64,000 nt of DNA from assembly GCF_001657485.1 (NCBI RefSeq), contig NZ_LXFU01000042.1:47656-111655 (forward strand). Direction: 5' to 3'. Each line of letters begins with the position of its first letter. Within the stretch, counting starts at the first letter, position 1. This stretch comes from Rhizobium sp. WYCCWR10014. GTDB taxonomy: Bacteria > Pseudomonadota > Alphaproteobacteria > Rhizobiales > Rhizobiaceae. Below are positions 52,144 through 61,519 of this stretch, piece after piece. Below the pieces are notes generated by a model. That model was not told the DNA's origin, searched no databases, and was given only the letters and a program-made list of their open reading frames with translations. A program made the translations under genes and the position numbers.

Positions 52144-52470
52144 ATGATCGATCAGAACGGACCCCACTACTACGTTGTATTCCAGACGCCCGGCCGGAAT
52201 TGGATCGAGGGCACGCCCTATAACGAACAGCCTGGATTCATGGATCATGTAAACTACGTCAGCACGCTCCACGATGAGGGCAAGGTTATCCTAAGCGGGC
52301 CGTTCATGAAGGAGGAGGGCGGTCTGTCTGGGAAGCTCGAAGACGGAGGGTTCACGATTTTCAGGGCCGCGGACCTCGCAGAAGGCACCCGTCTCGGAAC
52401 GGATGATCCCGGTGTCCGGTCCGGATTGCTTAATGTCGAGATCAGGACGCTTTGGGTACCGTTTCACTAG
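52144..52470 (+). CDS. YciI-like protein
   Basis: 108 aa. Ferredoxin-like small fold of the YciI family: YYVVFQTPGRNWIEG, DHVNYVSTLHDEGKVILSGP with the conserved His and Gly-Pro, and TIFRAADLAEG. A role in degradative or stress metabolism is usual, but the reaction is unknown. AGGAG lies 7 bases before ATG 52144, and a strong terminator follows (52503-52530), so it is monocistronic. Confidence 0.85.
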   Translation: MIDQNGPHYYVVFQTPGRNWIEGTPYNEQPGFMDHVNYVSTLHDEGKVILSGPFMKEEGGLSGKLEDGGFTIFRAADLAEGTRLGTDDPGVRSGLLNVEIRTLWVPFH

Positions 52471-52502
52471 CCAGAACTCGGCAGCACCAGATGTCCATAA
52501 GA

Positions 52503-52530
52503 CCCTGCGGGATCGTCCGCAGGGTTTTTT
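52503..52530 (+). terminator. Rho-independent terminator after the YciI gene
   Basis: Perfect 8-base arms ccctgcgg / ccgcaggg, 6-base loop, then six T. About 30 bases after the YciI stop. Confidence 0.88.
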
Positions 52531-52669
52531 CATATTCAATTGCCGTTCGGATCTATTCAGCGGGTTGATAACTCATATCCAACTTTGCCGTCTAATTGGA
52601 GACCACCACCCTTCGTATCTCTGGAGCACGAGCCGCACTGGCGGCCGTGAAAACCTGAAAGGAACGAAT

Positions 52670-53413
52670 ATGGGTAAGCTCGACAACAAGATCGCCCTCG
52701 TCACCGGCGGCAGTACGGGAATGGGTCTCGACACCGCCCGCCTCTTTATCAAGGAAGGGGCAAAAGTCGTCATCACCGGCCGCAATCGCTCGACGGTTGA
52801 GGCGGCCGCCCGCGAGATCGGTGCAGACTTCGTCCAGGGCGACGTTTCCAAGCTCGAAGACACCATCCGCCTTCGCGATCATCTCAATGATAAGTATGGC
52901 CGCGTCGACGTCATCTTTGCCAATGCCGGGGGCGGAAAGCTCGTGCCGCTCGAAGATGTGACCGAGGACGACTTTGACACGACGGTTGACACGAACTTCA
53001 AGGGTACGTTCTTCACAGTGCAGAAGCTTCTTCCGCTGGTCCCCAATGGTGGCTCAATCATATTGAACACCTCGATTGCCGGCTCAAAGGGGCTGCCGAA
53101 CTTCAGCGTTTACTCGGCGACGAAAGCCGCACTTCGTTCGCTGGCCCGGACCTGGACGACCGACCTGAAGGCACGCGGCATCCGCGTCAATGCATTGGCG
53201 CCGGGCCATATTGCAACCGATATCCTGCTAAAGTCCGGACTGAGCGCCGAACAGGTCGATGGCATCAACGGCCATGTCATTTCGTTGATCCCGCTCGGTC
53301 GGATGGGGACGGGCGAGGAAATTGCGGGGCCGGCTTTGTTCCTGGCTTCGGACGACAGCGCTTATGTGACCGGGATCGAGCTGACGGTCGACGGCGGCTG
53401 GGCACAGGTATGA
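52670..53413 (+). CDS. Short-chain dehydrogenase/reductase (SDR)
   Basis: 247 aa. Nucleotide-binding TGGSTGMG at about 13-20, NAGGG, catalytic Ser-Tyr-Lys in NTSIAGSKGLPNFSVYSATK (Tyr...Lys), and the C-terminal LASDDSAYVTGIELTVDGG. ATG 52670 is 5 bases after a GGAA site; the longer frame (from 52403) overlaps the terminator and is rejected. NAD(P)-dependent oxidoreductase, substrate unknown. 84 bases upstream of a same-strand LysR gene. Confidence 0.93.
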   Translation: MGKLDNKIALVTGGSTGMGLDTARLFIKEGAKVVITGRNRSTVEAAAREIGADFVQGDVSKLEDTIRLRDHLNDKYGRVDVIFANAGGGKLVPLEDVTEDDFDTTVDTNFKGTFFTVQKLLPLVPNGGSIILNTSIAGSKGLPNFSVYSATKAALRSLARTWTTDLKARGIRVNALAPGHIATDILLKSGLSAEQVDGINGHVISLIPLGRMGTGEEIAGPALFLASDDSAYVTGIELTVDGGWAQV

Positions 53414-53497
53414 TCAGGGCGCTCGCGTCGATGTCATCCGACGCGGGCGCCTCCACTCCTCTGCAGTTGCTTATGTGATGCGGGGAAACTAACGTCC

Positions 53498-54388
53498 ATG
53501 TGGATGAGTGACCAACTTGCAGCCTTGAGATTATTTGTCCGCGTTGCGCACGCCGGAAGCTTTTCCCGTGCCGCCAAAGAAATGAAGCTCTCGCAGCCAA
53601 CGGCGTCGCGTCTGATCTCTGTTCTCGAAGAACAACTCGGTGCGACGCTGCTCGTCCGGACCACGCGATCGGTGACGTTGACGGATGCGGGCAGAGACTA
53701 TCTCGCAAGCGTGCAGATTGCGCTGGACACATTGGACCAGGCAGAGCACGACGTGCGCGGTAATGGGGAACTGCGCGGCCGCATCAGGGTCGCTTCGTCG
53801 TCGATCTTTGCGTCCCGGGTCATCGTGCCGAGCCTTGCGGAGTTCATGGCGCTTCATCCCTCTCTCAAGGTCGAACTGATCATCGAAGACCAGCGGCAGG
53901 ACCTGATCGCTGAAGGCGTCGATGTTGCGATCCGTTTTGGCAAGCTCGCGGATTCGACGGCCATTGCCCGGTCGCTCGGACGATGGCGGCTCATACTCGC
54001 GGCGGCTCCCCGCTACCTCGAAAAACACGGGGCGCCAAACACACCGGACGAGGTGGCTAATCACCGTGCGATTCTTGCTGGGCCAGCCGCGAATTCCGAG
54101 TGGACGTTCAACAGGGGAGACGAGCAGGTCACGGTCAGGCCAGCTGGAGACCTGTCGATCACCGGTAGCGAAGTCGGCATCAACGCAAGTCTCGTGGGTC
54201 TCGGCATGGTCGTCGCGAGTTACCCCTCTCTTCGCGGTTACATCGGTAATGGAGAGCTCGTTCGACTCCTGCCGGGATGGGAAATGGCTGAGATCGAGAG
54301 CCACGCTCTCTTTGCAAGCGGACAGGCTGCAAAGCCCGCTGCGCGAGCGTTCGTCGACTACTTACAGCAGTTGTTAAAGAACTTCTGA
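53498..54388 (+). CDS. LysR-family transcriptional regulator
   Basis: 296 aa. HTH in LFVRVAHAGSFSRAAKEMKL and SQPTASRLISVLEEQLG; effector domain with LRGRIRVASSSIFASRVIVP. Starts at ATG 53498 or 53504. Same strand as the SDR upstream and the GST downstream, so it may control either. Subfamily resembles CrgA-type LysR proteins; inducer unknown. Confidence 0.92.
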   Translation: MWMSDQLAALRLFVRVAHAGSFSRAAKEMKLSQPTASRLISVLEEQLGATLLVRTTRSVTLTDAGRDYLASVQIALDTLDQAEHDVRGNGELRGRIRVASSSIFASRVIVPSLAEFMALHPSLKVELIIEDQRQDLIAEGVDVAIRFGKLADSTAIARSLGRWRLILAAAPRYLEKHGAPNTPDEVANHRAILAGPAANSEWTFNRGDEQVTVRPAGDLSITGSEVGINASLVGLGMVVASYPSLRGYIGNGELVRLLPGWEMAEIESHALFASGQAAKPAARAFVDYLQQLLKNF

Positions 54389-54583
54389 AGGGCGCTGGCG
54401 TACAAGCGCCTGCGACAATGCTCCGAACCCACCCGGATATTGCAACAGGTTACCCTCTTGGCCGTTCGCGAGCGTGCCAATTCATTCGGCCGGCGAATAA
54501 ACGTTATCGCATCGTCGCACGTTATGTCGCAGGTCGGCAGCATCTATCTTGGTTATCCGGTGACCGAACAAAGGATGACCTCC

Positions 54584-55255
54584 ATGGCCTATGAATTCTA
54601 CTGGGTTAGCGGTAGCCCCAATTCCTGGCGGACAATGATCGCGCTCGAGTACAAGAAAATTCCCTATGTCTCCAAACGCCTCGATCCGACAAAGGGCGAA
54701 AGCAAGACGCCGGAATATCTTGCACTGAATCCCCGCGGTAAAGTGCCCACCCTTGCGAACGGCGACTTCGTTGTCCACGAGTCCGTCGCCATCATGGCAT
54801 ATCTTGAGCGCGAGTTCCCGGATCCTGCACTGTTCGGGGAAAGCTCTTCGGAAGCAGGCCTAATCTGGCAGCGTATACTTGAATTCATCAATTATGCCCG
54901 CGACCCGATGGACGACGGGGTCTCCCGCCCGTTGATCAGGGGACAAGCTGGCACCAACGCAGATGGGATCAGGGCCTCGGCGCTTCAATCGCATGCAGCG
55001 TTAAGATGGATGGAGGGCCTCTTGACCGTCCAACCGTTCCTGGCGGGCAACCAGCTGTCTGCCGCGGATTTCACGGCGATCCCATGCGTCCAGTTCCTTG
55101 CGCGCGTCGGGAAAAGCGCAGATGCCGTCTCGCTCCAACTCGGACTTGACGATCTTCAATCCTCATATCCCGCAGTTTCGCGATGGATTGCCAGGATCGA
55201 ACAGCTCCCGTGTTACGAGCGCGCTTATCCTCCGCACTGGCGTAATTCGCGCTAG
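54584..55255 (+). CDS. Glutathione S-transferase-like protein
   Basis: 223 aa. N-terminal thioredoxin-like domain: EFYWVSGSPNSWRTMIALEY (putative catalytic Ser), LNPRGKVPTLANGDFVVHES with cis-Pro and the Glu-Ser glutathione contacts, AIMAYLEREFP. The C-terminal helical domain follows, with LAGNQLSAADF. ATG 54584 preferred over 54575 for its AAGGA spacing. Probable glutathione-dependent detoxification, matching the quinone/aromatic theme nearby. Confidence 0.9.
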   Translation: MAYEFYWVSGSPNSWRTMIALEYKKIPYVSKRLDPTKGESKTPEYLALNPRGKVPTLANGDFVVHESVAIMAYLEREFPDPALFGESSSEAGLIWQRILEFINYARDPMDDGVSRPLIRGQAGTNADGIRASALQSHAALRWMEGLLTVQPFLAGNQLSAADFTAIPCVQFLARVGKSADAVSLQLGLDDLQSSYPAVSRWIARIEQLPCYERAYPPHWRNSR

Positions 55256-56503
55256 CCGGAAAACTGACGCCATGCTTGTTCGGACGGACAGTGCTATCGG
55301 ATAGCAATGATTTGCGAGAGCGGAAAGTCTGGCAAGCCCACGCGATCGCGCCGGTTTGATAGCCCCCCGCGCGCGGGGGGCTATCAATCCCGGTTTCTGT
55401 GGAGGCAAACCACGGCGAGACGCTGGGGCAACTCGCAGCCGAGGGCGTAAGTATCACGCCCGTGGGAACCTAGACTGCGGAGGATGCGATCCAATAGGGG
55501 TGACTCGTACTTCTCGAGGAGTTCATTCCCGGAGAGGTCGAGGAAATCTATGCGGTGTTCGTCGACGCGCGTCAGGTGCTTTATCGACCACCTCGTTGAA
55601 CACTCACGCCTGCTCGGCACAGGGCGTCGGTGTGTCCAGACAAAGTACGCGACCGTCCAGAGTTCGAGCCAGTCGGATGAACGTACTGTCTGCCGCCTGC
55701 ATAGCGTCCCCAAAGACGAGTTTCCTAATTGTCGGGTCGGAGGTTCGATATGGTTCAAGACCACGCTTAGCGCCGCGCTCTGTCAGCCGCTGTCGCCAGC
55801 TGTTCGTGCCATCGAACAGTGGCACGTCAACACGAGCATCCATCTCCGGCTGACGCCAAGTAATCAACGACAAAATATTTCCGGCCGAGCCACTACCTTA
55901 CCGCGAATTTTGCAGTAGGACGCCTCAACTGACCTGCTCGACCTTAGGGTGCTGAAAAGACGCAAAGGTCGATAACCCGCGCGAACCGCTTTAGTTATGT
56001 TTCTCTCGTCCGAGTTCTACCCACAGGTCGCCTCCACCTCAAGGCCTGAGGTGGGATCGGTCGCCAAGGTCACGCTTGAGCATATAGAGTGGTTCTCACC
56101 CAGGTTAGTCGGTGGGTAGGACGAGACGCCATTGCGGACCGATGTGAGAAAACCTGCAACAGCATCGGCATCGTCGTCATGACCACTTAGTTCTTCCGAG
56201 CCGGTGAGCCTTTCGTCACAAGTGTCGCTGCCGGCGGCTGAGCGCGGGCAGGGGACCGGGTATTCCGGTATCGAAGATCCCTCTTCTTCAAGGAGAATAC
56301 CCGGATGTTCTACGGCGATGCCAAGAAGTCGGTAAGTGGTCTGATTCCTGCGATCCATCAACCTCGGTCTTGCAGCGCAAGTTCGTCGACCATCGAGCCG
56401 GCGGGTTTCATGGAGGTGTCGTCTCGGCCCCTGGGCGCCAACTGCGGTCAGAAGCGGGCGGGCCCTGGCCGAGGATTGATCTCTGGCAGACCTTGTCAGC
56501 CCA
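55256..56503. other. Decayed region, no confident gene
   Basis: About 1.25 kb. It holds the 32-base palindrome (55356-55387) and, on the minus strand between 55873 and 55384, two abutting open frames (ending ...RTLDGRVLCLDTPTP and ...GCELPQRLAVVCLHRNRD) that look like one unrecognised gene broken by a frameshift near 55605. The rest (55920-56503) is unrecognised. Confidence 0.4.
55356..55387. repeat. Perfect 32-base palindrome
   Basis: Left arm ttgatagccccccgcg, right arm its exact complement, with no loop base. It lies 100 bases after the GST gene. No T-run on either side. It could act as a two-way terminator in RNA or as a cruciform/IS-type target in DNA. Confidence 0.8.
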
Positions 56504-56902
56504 TCAACGACCGCTGAAGCGTTGTCTCGCTGCCTCGGTCACGGGTGTATAAAGGGCGACGCGGGTGCCCTCGGGGTCGGAGAACTGGACCGTACGATTT
56601 CCCCATGGCAAATCCTTTGGCGCGTGCACCACGTCGACCTGATCCTTAAGCCGTGCAAATTCTGCATCGACGTCTGACACCATGAACTCGAGAATGGCGG
56701 TTTTATTGGCGCAGGGCTCCGCACTGCCCTCCTTGAACAGAGCGACCGTCTCCGCGCTCCCTATTGCCAAAGCTGCGCCTGGTGTGACGATCTCGGCGAA
56801 GACGGGAGCAAGCCAGTCCGCGCGGTAGCCCGTCACCAGCTCGTAGAAGGCCACGATCCTTTTGATGTCCGAGGCGACGAGGCGGGTGGATGCAAATTTC
56901 AT
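56504..56902 (-). CDS. VOC (glyoxalase/bleomycin-resistance-like) protein
   Basis: 132 aa. One VOC repeat pair: STRLVASDIKRIVAFYELVT, AAILEFMVSDVDAEFARLKD-type segment (AILEFMVSDVDAEFARLKDQ) and NRTVQFSDPEGTRVALYTPV with the C-terminal metal-ligand region. ATG 56902 has AAGGAG 6 bases upstream. Divergent from a WYL regulator with a 10-base-arm palindrome between them, so it is probably that regulator's target. Ligand unknown. Confidence 0.88.
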   Translation of the reverse strand: MKFASTRLVASDIKRIVAFYELVTGYRADWLAPVFAEIVTPGAALAIGSAETVALFKEGSAEPCANKTAILEFMVSDVDAEFARLKDQVDVVHAPKDLPWGNRTVQFSDPEGTRVALYTPVTEAARQRFSGR

Positions 56903-56953
56903 AATTTTCTCCTTCAGCCGTAACAATCTCTTTGCCTGCTTTTGTGACACAGT

Positions 56954-56979
56954 CCTGCTGCCAGCGTTGTGGCAGCAGG
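56954..56979. promoter_or_regulatory. Inverted-repeat operator candidate between VOC and WYL genes
   Basis: Perfect arms cctgctgcca / tggcagcagg with a 6-base spacer, in the 88-base divergent promoter region, 11 bases before the WYL gene start. Suggests autoregulation and control of the VOC gene. Confidence 0.65.
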
Positions 56980-56990
56980 AGTCAGCAGTT

Positions 56991-57698
56991 ATGCGAAAAG
57001 CGGAACGGCTTTTTCAGATCATCCAGATTCTTCGAAGGTCGAGCCGCCCCGTCACTTCGGCGCAGCTTGCGGATGAACTCGAGGTCGCGCGACGAACCAT
57101 CTACCGTGACATCGCGCACCTGATAGGCCAGCGCGTCCCCATCGATGGGGAAACTGGGTTTGGTTATGTCCTCGATTCGCGATACGACATGCCGCCGCTG
57201 ATGCTGACATTGGAGGAAATCGAGGCCGTCCTGCTCGGCGTTCAATTGGTGGAAAAGCTGGGTGACCCGGCCATCACCAATGCCGCCCGGGATGTCATCT
57301 CAAAGATCGCATCCGCAATACCGAGCGACCTGCTTCCCTTTATCGCCGAACCTGCAGTCGGCCTGAAACCCGGAGAGATCACCAACGGCTCTACCTTCGA
57401 CACCCGTCCGCTCAGGCGGGCGATCAGGGAGGGCCGAAAGATGCAGCTCGACTACTGCGCGGTGAATGGCGTGGTAACCCACCGTATCGTTTGGCCCGTG
57501 CTTTTGGGCTATGCGGACGCGCACTGTCTCTTGATTGCGTGGTGTGAATCGAAGCAAGCCTTTCGCCATTTTCGCACCGAACGCATCCTCAATCTTGAGG
57601 TTCTCCAAGAGACCATCGGCGTTTCCAGAGGCAAGCTGAGACAGCAATGGCTGCAGTGGCGTGAAGCCGAACTTTCCCGTTCACGCCCCGCTCCATGA
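56991..57698 (+). CDS. HTH-WYL transcriptional regulator
   Basis: 235 aa. N-terminal HTH_11 domain (RPVTSAQLADELEVARRTIY, then RDIAHL), an effector WYL-type domain in the second half (LRRAIREGRKMQLDYCAVNG, VWPVLLGYADAHCLLIAWCE, RTERIL). ATG 56991 has AGGAG 9 bases upstream; the longer frame overlaps the palindrome and the VOC gene. Likely represses or activates the divergent VOC gene. A sister regulator is at 58547. Confidence 0.9.
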   Translation: MRKAERLFQIIQILRRSSRPVTSAQLADELEVARRTIYRDIAHLIGQRVPIDGETGFGYVLDSRYDMPPLMLTLEEIEAVLLGVQLVEKLGDPAITNAARDVISKIASAIPSDLLPFIAEPAVGLKPGEITNGSTFDTRPLRRAIREGRKMQLDYCAVNGVVTHRIVWPVLLGYADAHCLLIAWCESKQAFRHFRTERILNLEVLQETIGVSRGKLRQQWLQWREAELSRSRPAP

Positions 57699-58022
57699 CT
57701 GCAATGGGCCAATACCGGACCTTATCGTCAGAAACTTCGATCCGCTTTCGTGTGGGTCGCCATACAAGCGGACAGGCCGCTTAAGGTGGATTGCGGACCA
57801 TCAGCTTCCAAACGGCTGCATGACAGAAGTGGACACAACGGCTGGGTTGACGGGCTAAGCCCGCTCATTTTCAAGCGCGGCCTACCAAGAAAGGAAAAGG
57901 CACCTTCAGGTAGCCCTGACCATCTTTGCAAACTGCAGGCGTGGTTATTCTAAAACCACATCTGCAGTTGTTCCGGCACCTCGAAAATCCATGCATCGTC
58001 TGCGCTCGCGCGCATAATGGGC
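57699..58022. other. Intergenic, nothing recognised
   Basis: 324 bases between convergent genes. No gene, repeat or clear terminator seen. Confidence 0.4.
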
Positions 58023-58442
58023 CTACTGCAACAGGAACAGCACGGCGCTCATCACCAAACTGCTGACCACGAGATAGGGCGCGTTCACCATTGTGTAGTA
58101 GAACGGTCTGGGGAAATTGGGATTGATCGCGATCGTCATGCACATCGCAAGGAGATAACCGACGCCGATCACCAGTCCGAGCGACAGGGCATCGGTAAGC
58201 GAGACAACGCCAATCATGTGCATGATCGCAGCCGTCGTGACGATCATAACGATATTGCACACGAAGGGGCCAAGGATGGTCAGCATGTCGAGCTTGGGGG
58301 GCGGCATGGTCTCACGTCCCAGCGCGATTGCGTAATATTGGGGTACCAGAGCGCCAAAATATACGCCCCCGAATACGAAGCCGAACGCGGAAGCCGCGAG
58401 AACGCCCCAGAGACTGATCTGGGCAAATGCACTGAAAACCAT
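58023..58442 (-). CDS. DUF1761 membrane protein
   Basis: 139 aa with four hydrophobic helices and the family features GGVYFGALVPQYYAIALG near the N-terminus and a central GPFVCNIVMI helix. Inner membrane, function unknown. Divergent from the WYL regulator at 58547 across about 100 bases with a small inverted repeat, so likely under its control. Confidence 0.88.
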   Translation of the reverse strand: MVFSAFAQISLWGVLAASAFGFVFGGVYFGALVPQYYAIALGRETMPPPKLDMLTILGPFVCNIVMIVTTAAIMHMIGVVSLTDALSLGLVIGVGYLLAMCMTIAINPNFPRPFYYTMVNAPYLVVSSLVMSAVLFLLQ

Positions 58443-58504
58443 GGTTCACTCTCTTTCTAAAATATCGTCGCGGGACGCTGATGGCTATGTGAAGTGGATG
58501 AAAC

Positions 58505-58520
58505 GGGTATAGATGTACCC
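58505..58520. promoter_or_regulatory. Inverted-repeat operator candidate between DUF1761 and WYL genes
   Basis: gggta, 6 bases, taccc, in the divergent promoter region. Same gene arrangement as the VOC/WYL pair, but the arms are only 5 bases, so the call is weaker. Confidence 0.4.
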
Positions 58521-58546
58521 AACTGACACTTCACGGCAGTTGGACG

Positions 58547-59230
58547 ATGAGCGGACCCGATAGATTGCTGCGCCTTCTTCAGCTTATGCGCGTCATGGCG
58601 CCCCCGATCACGGCGGAACGCCTGGCGGTCGAACGTGGCGTGTCCGTACGATCGATCTACCGCGATATCGAACTGTTGCGGCTCTCGGGCGCCCGAATTG
58701 AAGGCGAGCGCGGCTATGGCTATCGATTGATCGAGGACTATGCTCTGCCGCCGCAAACATTCGATCGTCTGGAAATCGAAGCGATTACCGTGGGACTAGG
58801 CGAAGTGCGCCAGATGGGCGACCCGGACTTGGCGCGTGCCGCCGAGGCTGTGCTCGCCAAGGTCGCCGCAACCTTGCCGGACGATCGCGAGCAGCAATTG
58901 CTGCATTCAATATCCCATGTCTATCGGCCAAGTGGTCGCTACGGCTCGCATCCGCATCTGCAAGCGATACGGCAGGCGTGTTGGGAGGAGCAGGAAATCG
59001 AAATCGGCTATCGTGATGAAGCGGACACCCCCAGCCGGCGCATCATTCGCCCCCTTGCCATCATGTACGGCGATCACGTCCTGACGGTTCTGGCCTGGTG
59101 TTGCCTGCGTGATGACTTCCGGATGTTTAGGGTCGACCGGGTCGAGAGCCTTTCAAGCAACGGAGGTAGTTTTCGTCCGCGGCGGGCGAGTTTGTTGCGG
59201 GATTACCTTGCAAAGCTCAGTGAGAAATAG
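58547..59230 (+). CDS. HTH-WYL transcriptional regulator
   Basis: 227 aa. HTH_11: ITAERLAVERGVSVRSIYRD; WYL region: RQACWEEQEIEIGYRDEADT, RPLAIMYGDHVLTVLAWCCL, FRMFRVDRVESL. Homologous in layout to the protein at 56991-57698, so the two VOC/DUF1761 modules look like parallel one-gene regulons. ATG 58547 lacks a strong ribosome site. Confidence 0.9.
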   Translation: MSGPDRLLRLLQLMRVMAPPITAERLAVERGVSVRSIYRDIELLRLSGARIEGERGYGYRLIEDYALPPQTFDRLEIEAITVGLGEVRQMGDPDLARAAEAVLAKVAATLPDDREQQLLHSISHVYRPSGRYGSHPHLQAIRQACWEEQEIEIGYRDEADTPSRRIIRPLAIMYGDHVLTVLAWCCLRDDFRMFRVDRVESLSSNGGSFRPRRASLLRDYLAKLSEK

Positions 59231-59705
59231 AGCGAACGACCGGCATCGATAACGGTCGCAAACTCCCGTGCGCTTTGCCAGTGTCCTTTATGGCTCTCGA
59301 TCAGTTGATACCGGTGATGCCTGCGCGATCCGGAGCGCCGATCGACAGAATGAACACATCTAATGCAGCAGACATAGCTTCTTCGGCCGGGCGTTTGATC
59401 CGCCAACCGGGAAATGCCCATCGATCCACATCCGTGCCACGCCGTATATGAACGCCCGCGACGAGAGATCAGATCCTCAGCACTGATACCCATGCATTGG
59501 AAATACGGTTGCCGCGGAGATCCCGTTTCGATGGTATGATCTTATCAAAGACCGCATCCTATTTGCTCAGGATAAAATCGCTATCAAAGTTCCATAAATA
59601 GGCGTTACACCGCTCCAATGAGATCACGGGTGTGCGGTTCGCATCTGTTCAAGATTCTCCTGCTACAGGCTCTGTCGATGACACGAGGTCGCAATGAGTC
59701 GCGGC
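59231..59705. other. Intergenic with a TetR fragment
   Basis: About 475 bases. It holds the 3' fragment of a TetR-type gene on the minus strand (59301-59458); the rest shows nothing. Confidence 0.4.
59301..59458 (-). pseudogene. TetR-family regulator, 3' fragment with frameshift
   Basis: The minus strand reads RAFIYGVARMWIDGHFP, then in the next frame IKRPAEEAMSAALDVFILSI and GAPDRAG to a TGA at 59303-59301. This is the C-terminal style of TetR effector domains. No HTH part remains. Confidence 0.5.
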
Positions 59706-59960
59706 TCAGCTGTTAAATGGTTCTCTAACAAGTCGGCCCAGGGCGTCCAAAGGATCAAAGTTCAGTATTCTCGCCAGCTCGAGGAACTCTATGACGTCGA
59801 CGCGACGTTGGCCGCTTTCCAAGCGGGCGACAAACGACTGGTATTCGCCAAGTTTGTCAGCAAGCTCCGTCTGCGTGAGACCTGATGCCTCCCGCTTCTC
59901 GACCAGCAGCGCTATCAGCGCTCTATGCCTTTCCGTGCCGAGCGTCTTCGCCACGTTCAC
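59706..59960 (-). CDS. XRE-family HTH regulator (small)
   Basis: 84 aa from a GTG start at 59960 (AAGGTGG upstream). A single Cro/C1-type HTH: LIALLVEKREASGLTQTELA, DKLGEYQSFVARLESGQRRV, then DVIEFLELARIL. No extra domain. DNA-binding regulator, possibly an antitoxin-like or phage-derived element; no toxin gene is adjacent. Confidence 0.85.
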   Translation of the reverse strand: MNVAKTLGTERHRALIALLVEKREASGLTQTELADKLGEYQSFVARLESGQRRVDVIEFLELARILNFDPLDALGRLVREPFNS

Positions 59961-60058
59961 CCACCTTGCCTAAGATGGGGTCTTCGATTATATCTGATTT
60001 CCAGTTATCTTAAATTCAGATAAATTGCTTAATTCTCACATCGATCGTGGAACCCCTC

Positions 60059-60949
60059 ATGGAACTACGCCAGCTCTCCTATTTCGTCGCGGTGGCCGAG
60101 GAACTGCATTTCGGCCGGGCGGCAGCCAAGGTGCGCATCGCCCAGCCGGCACTTTCCAATCATGTGCAGGCGCTGGAGCGGGAACTTGGCTGCCCCCTGT
60201 TCATCCGCTCGACCAGACGGGTGGAACTGACCAGGGCAGGGGAGATCTTCCACGAGCGCTGCGTCGGGATCCTGAGCGAGGTCGATCTGAGTGCCGAGAT
60301 CACCAGGGCGGTGGCCGGTAAGACCATCCGGCAGATCAGGATCGGCACCGTCTATCCGGCGACCACCGGCGTGCTGCCGGCGTTTCTGGCAAAGATCGCC
60401 CGCAAGTACCCGGATATCCGCATCCATATATCAAGCGGCAATACCGGCGATATCATCCGTGGCCTGGAAAACGGCCAGATCAATCTCGGTTTCATCAGAC
60501 CGGTGGAAAACATCGGCTCGTTGCGCTTCTCCTCGATCGCCCATGAGCGTTATCTGCTGGCGGTGGCCAGGACCAATCCACTGGCCGGGCAGTCGGAGAT
60601 CGCCATCGACGACCTGCGGGGGGAAAAGATCATCGCCTTTAATCGCAAGAACCTCTCGTACACAGAGCGGTACTTCAACGAGAAGTTCGAGGAATACGAT
60701 CTCACCGGCAACATCGCCTATAGCTGCGACGACACCTATTCGCTGGTGTCGCTGGTCTCGGCAGGTCTCGGCATCGGCTTTGCGCCGGAATGGACCGAGG
60801 GCTTGCCGAACCGGGCCTTCGAGCTGAAGGCAGTCAGGGGCATCGATTTCAGGATCGGGCTTGGCGTTGCCTGGAATAAAGAGGACCCAACCGCCTCGCG
60901 CGACGACATCGTCGATATCGCAAGGTCGCTGGCGCGGCCGGGCAGGTGA
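60059..60949 (+). CDS. LysR-family transcriptional regulator
   Basis: 296 aa from ATG 60059. HTH: YFVAVAEELHFGRAAAKVRI and AQPALSNHVQALERELGCPL; effector domain starting IRQIRIGTVYPATTGVLPAF. BenM/CatM-like style. Its last 21 codons and 3' flank recur as repeat copy A at 38757, showing that this locus was once duplicated. Target genes not apparent; the vapBC remnant lies immediately downstream. Confidence 0.93.
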   Translation: MELRQLSYFVAVAEELHFGRAAAKVRIAQPALSNHVQALERELGCPLFIRSTRRVELTRAGEIFHERCVGILSEVDLSAEITRAVAGKTIRQIRIGTVYPATTGVLPAFLAKIARKYPDIRIHISSGNTGDIIRGLENGQINLGFIRPVENIGSLRFSSIAHERYLLAVARTNPLAGQSEIAIDDLRGEKIIAFNRKNLSYTERYFNEKFEEYDLTGNIAYSCDDTYSLVSLVSAGLGIGFAPEWTEGLPNRAFELKAVRGIDFRIGLGVAWNKEDPTASRDDIVDIARSLARPGR

Positions 60950-61519
60950 GGTGAGGGCGACACGGGTACCCTTCAAGCGGAACGGCTTGCCGGGGGCAGT
61001 CGGTCCCGGGTCCCGCTCGTTGCGAGCGGCGCTTCGCTAACCTCCTGCGGCTGCCCTTTTAACCGGTCAAGCCGTGCGCGAACTGGCGCCGGCGCGGACG
61101 CGCCTTCGCCTGGTATGCTCATTTGTTTGGAGGGGCGCCCTTGCCGTGGCCGGCAGGACGTCGACACGAGAATTCGACCGGTCAGGAGCAGCGCATGTCG
61201 ATCGCTGCCATAGCTGAAACACCGGCTCTCGACGAGGGAGGATCGGCCTGAGTACTCAATGGGATCTGTCGACGGGTATGTGCAGGGAAGCTCCCGCTTT
61301 TTCGGCGGCTGCCTGCAATCGCTTGTCTCTTGTCCGCACGCTGCTCGTTGCGCCAGGAGGATCGACGCCAACAAGTGGGCATCAGTGTAGCCAATGCCCA
61401 TGCTGAAAATGCCATGTCGATCGATCATTGTCATGACTTCGTCATGCGGTGGCGACGATCGCTTTGCGCTGAGCCGTAAGAAGGCTAGGACGTTGCGGCG
61501 ATCCCGCAGGCTGCCAAGA
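60887..61519 (+). repeat. ~600-bp direct repeat, copy B
   Basis: Parent-like copy: includes the end of the intact LysR gene, the ~290-bp spacer and most of the vapC remnant. Aligns with 38757-39349 in the same orientation, 22 kb apart. Divergence (substitutions plus small gaps) shows the duplication is not recent. Confidence 0.85.

Noticed and set aside
56017..56361. 114-codon open frame on the minus strand
   Set aside because: No ribosome site, no domain, composition unlike neighbouring genes.
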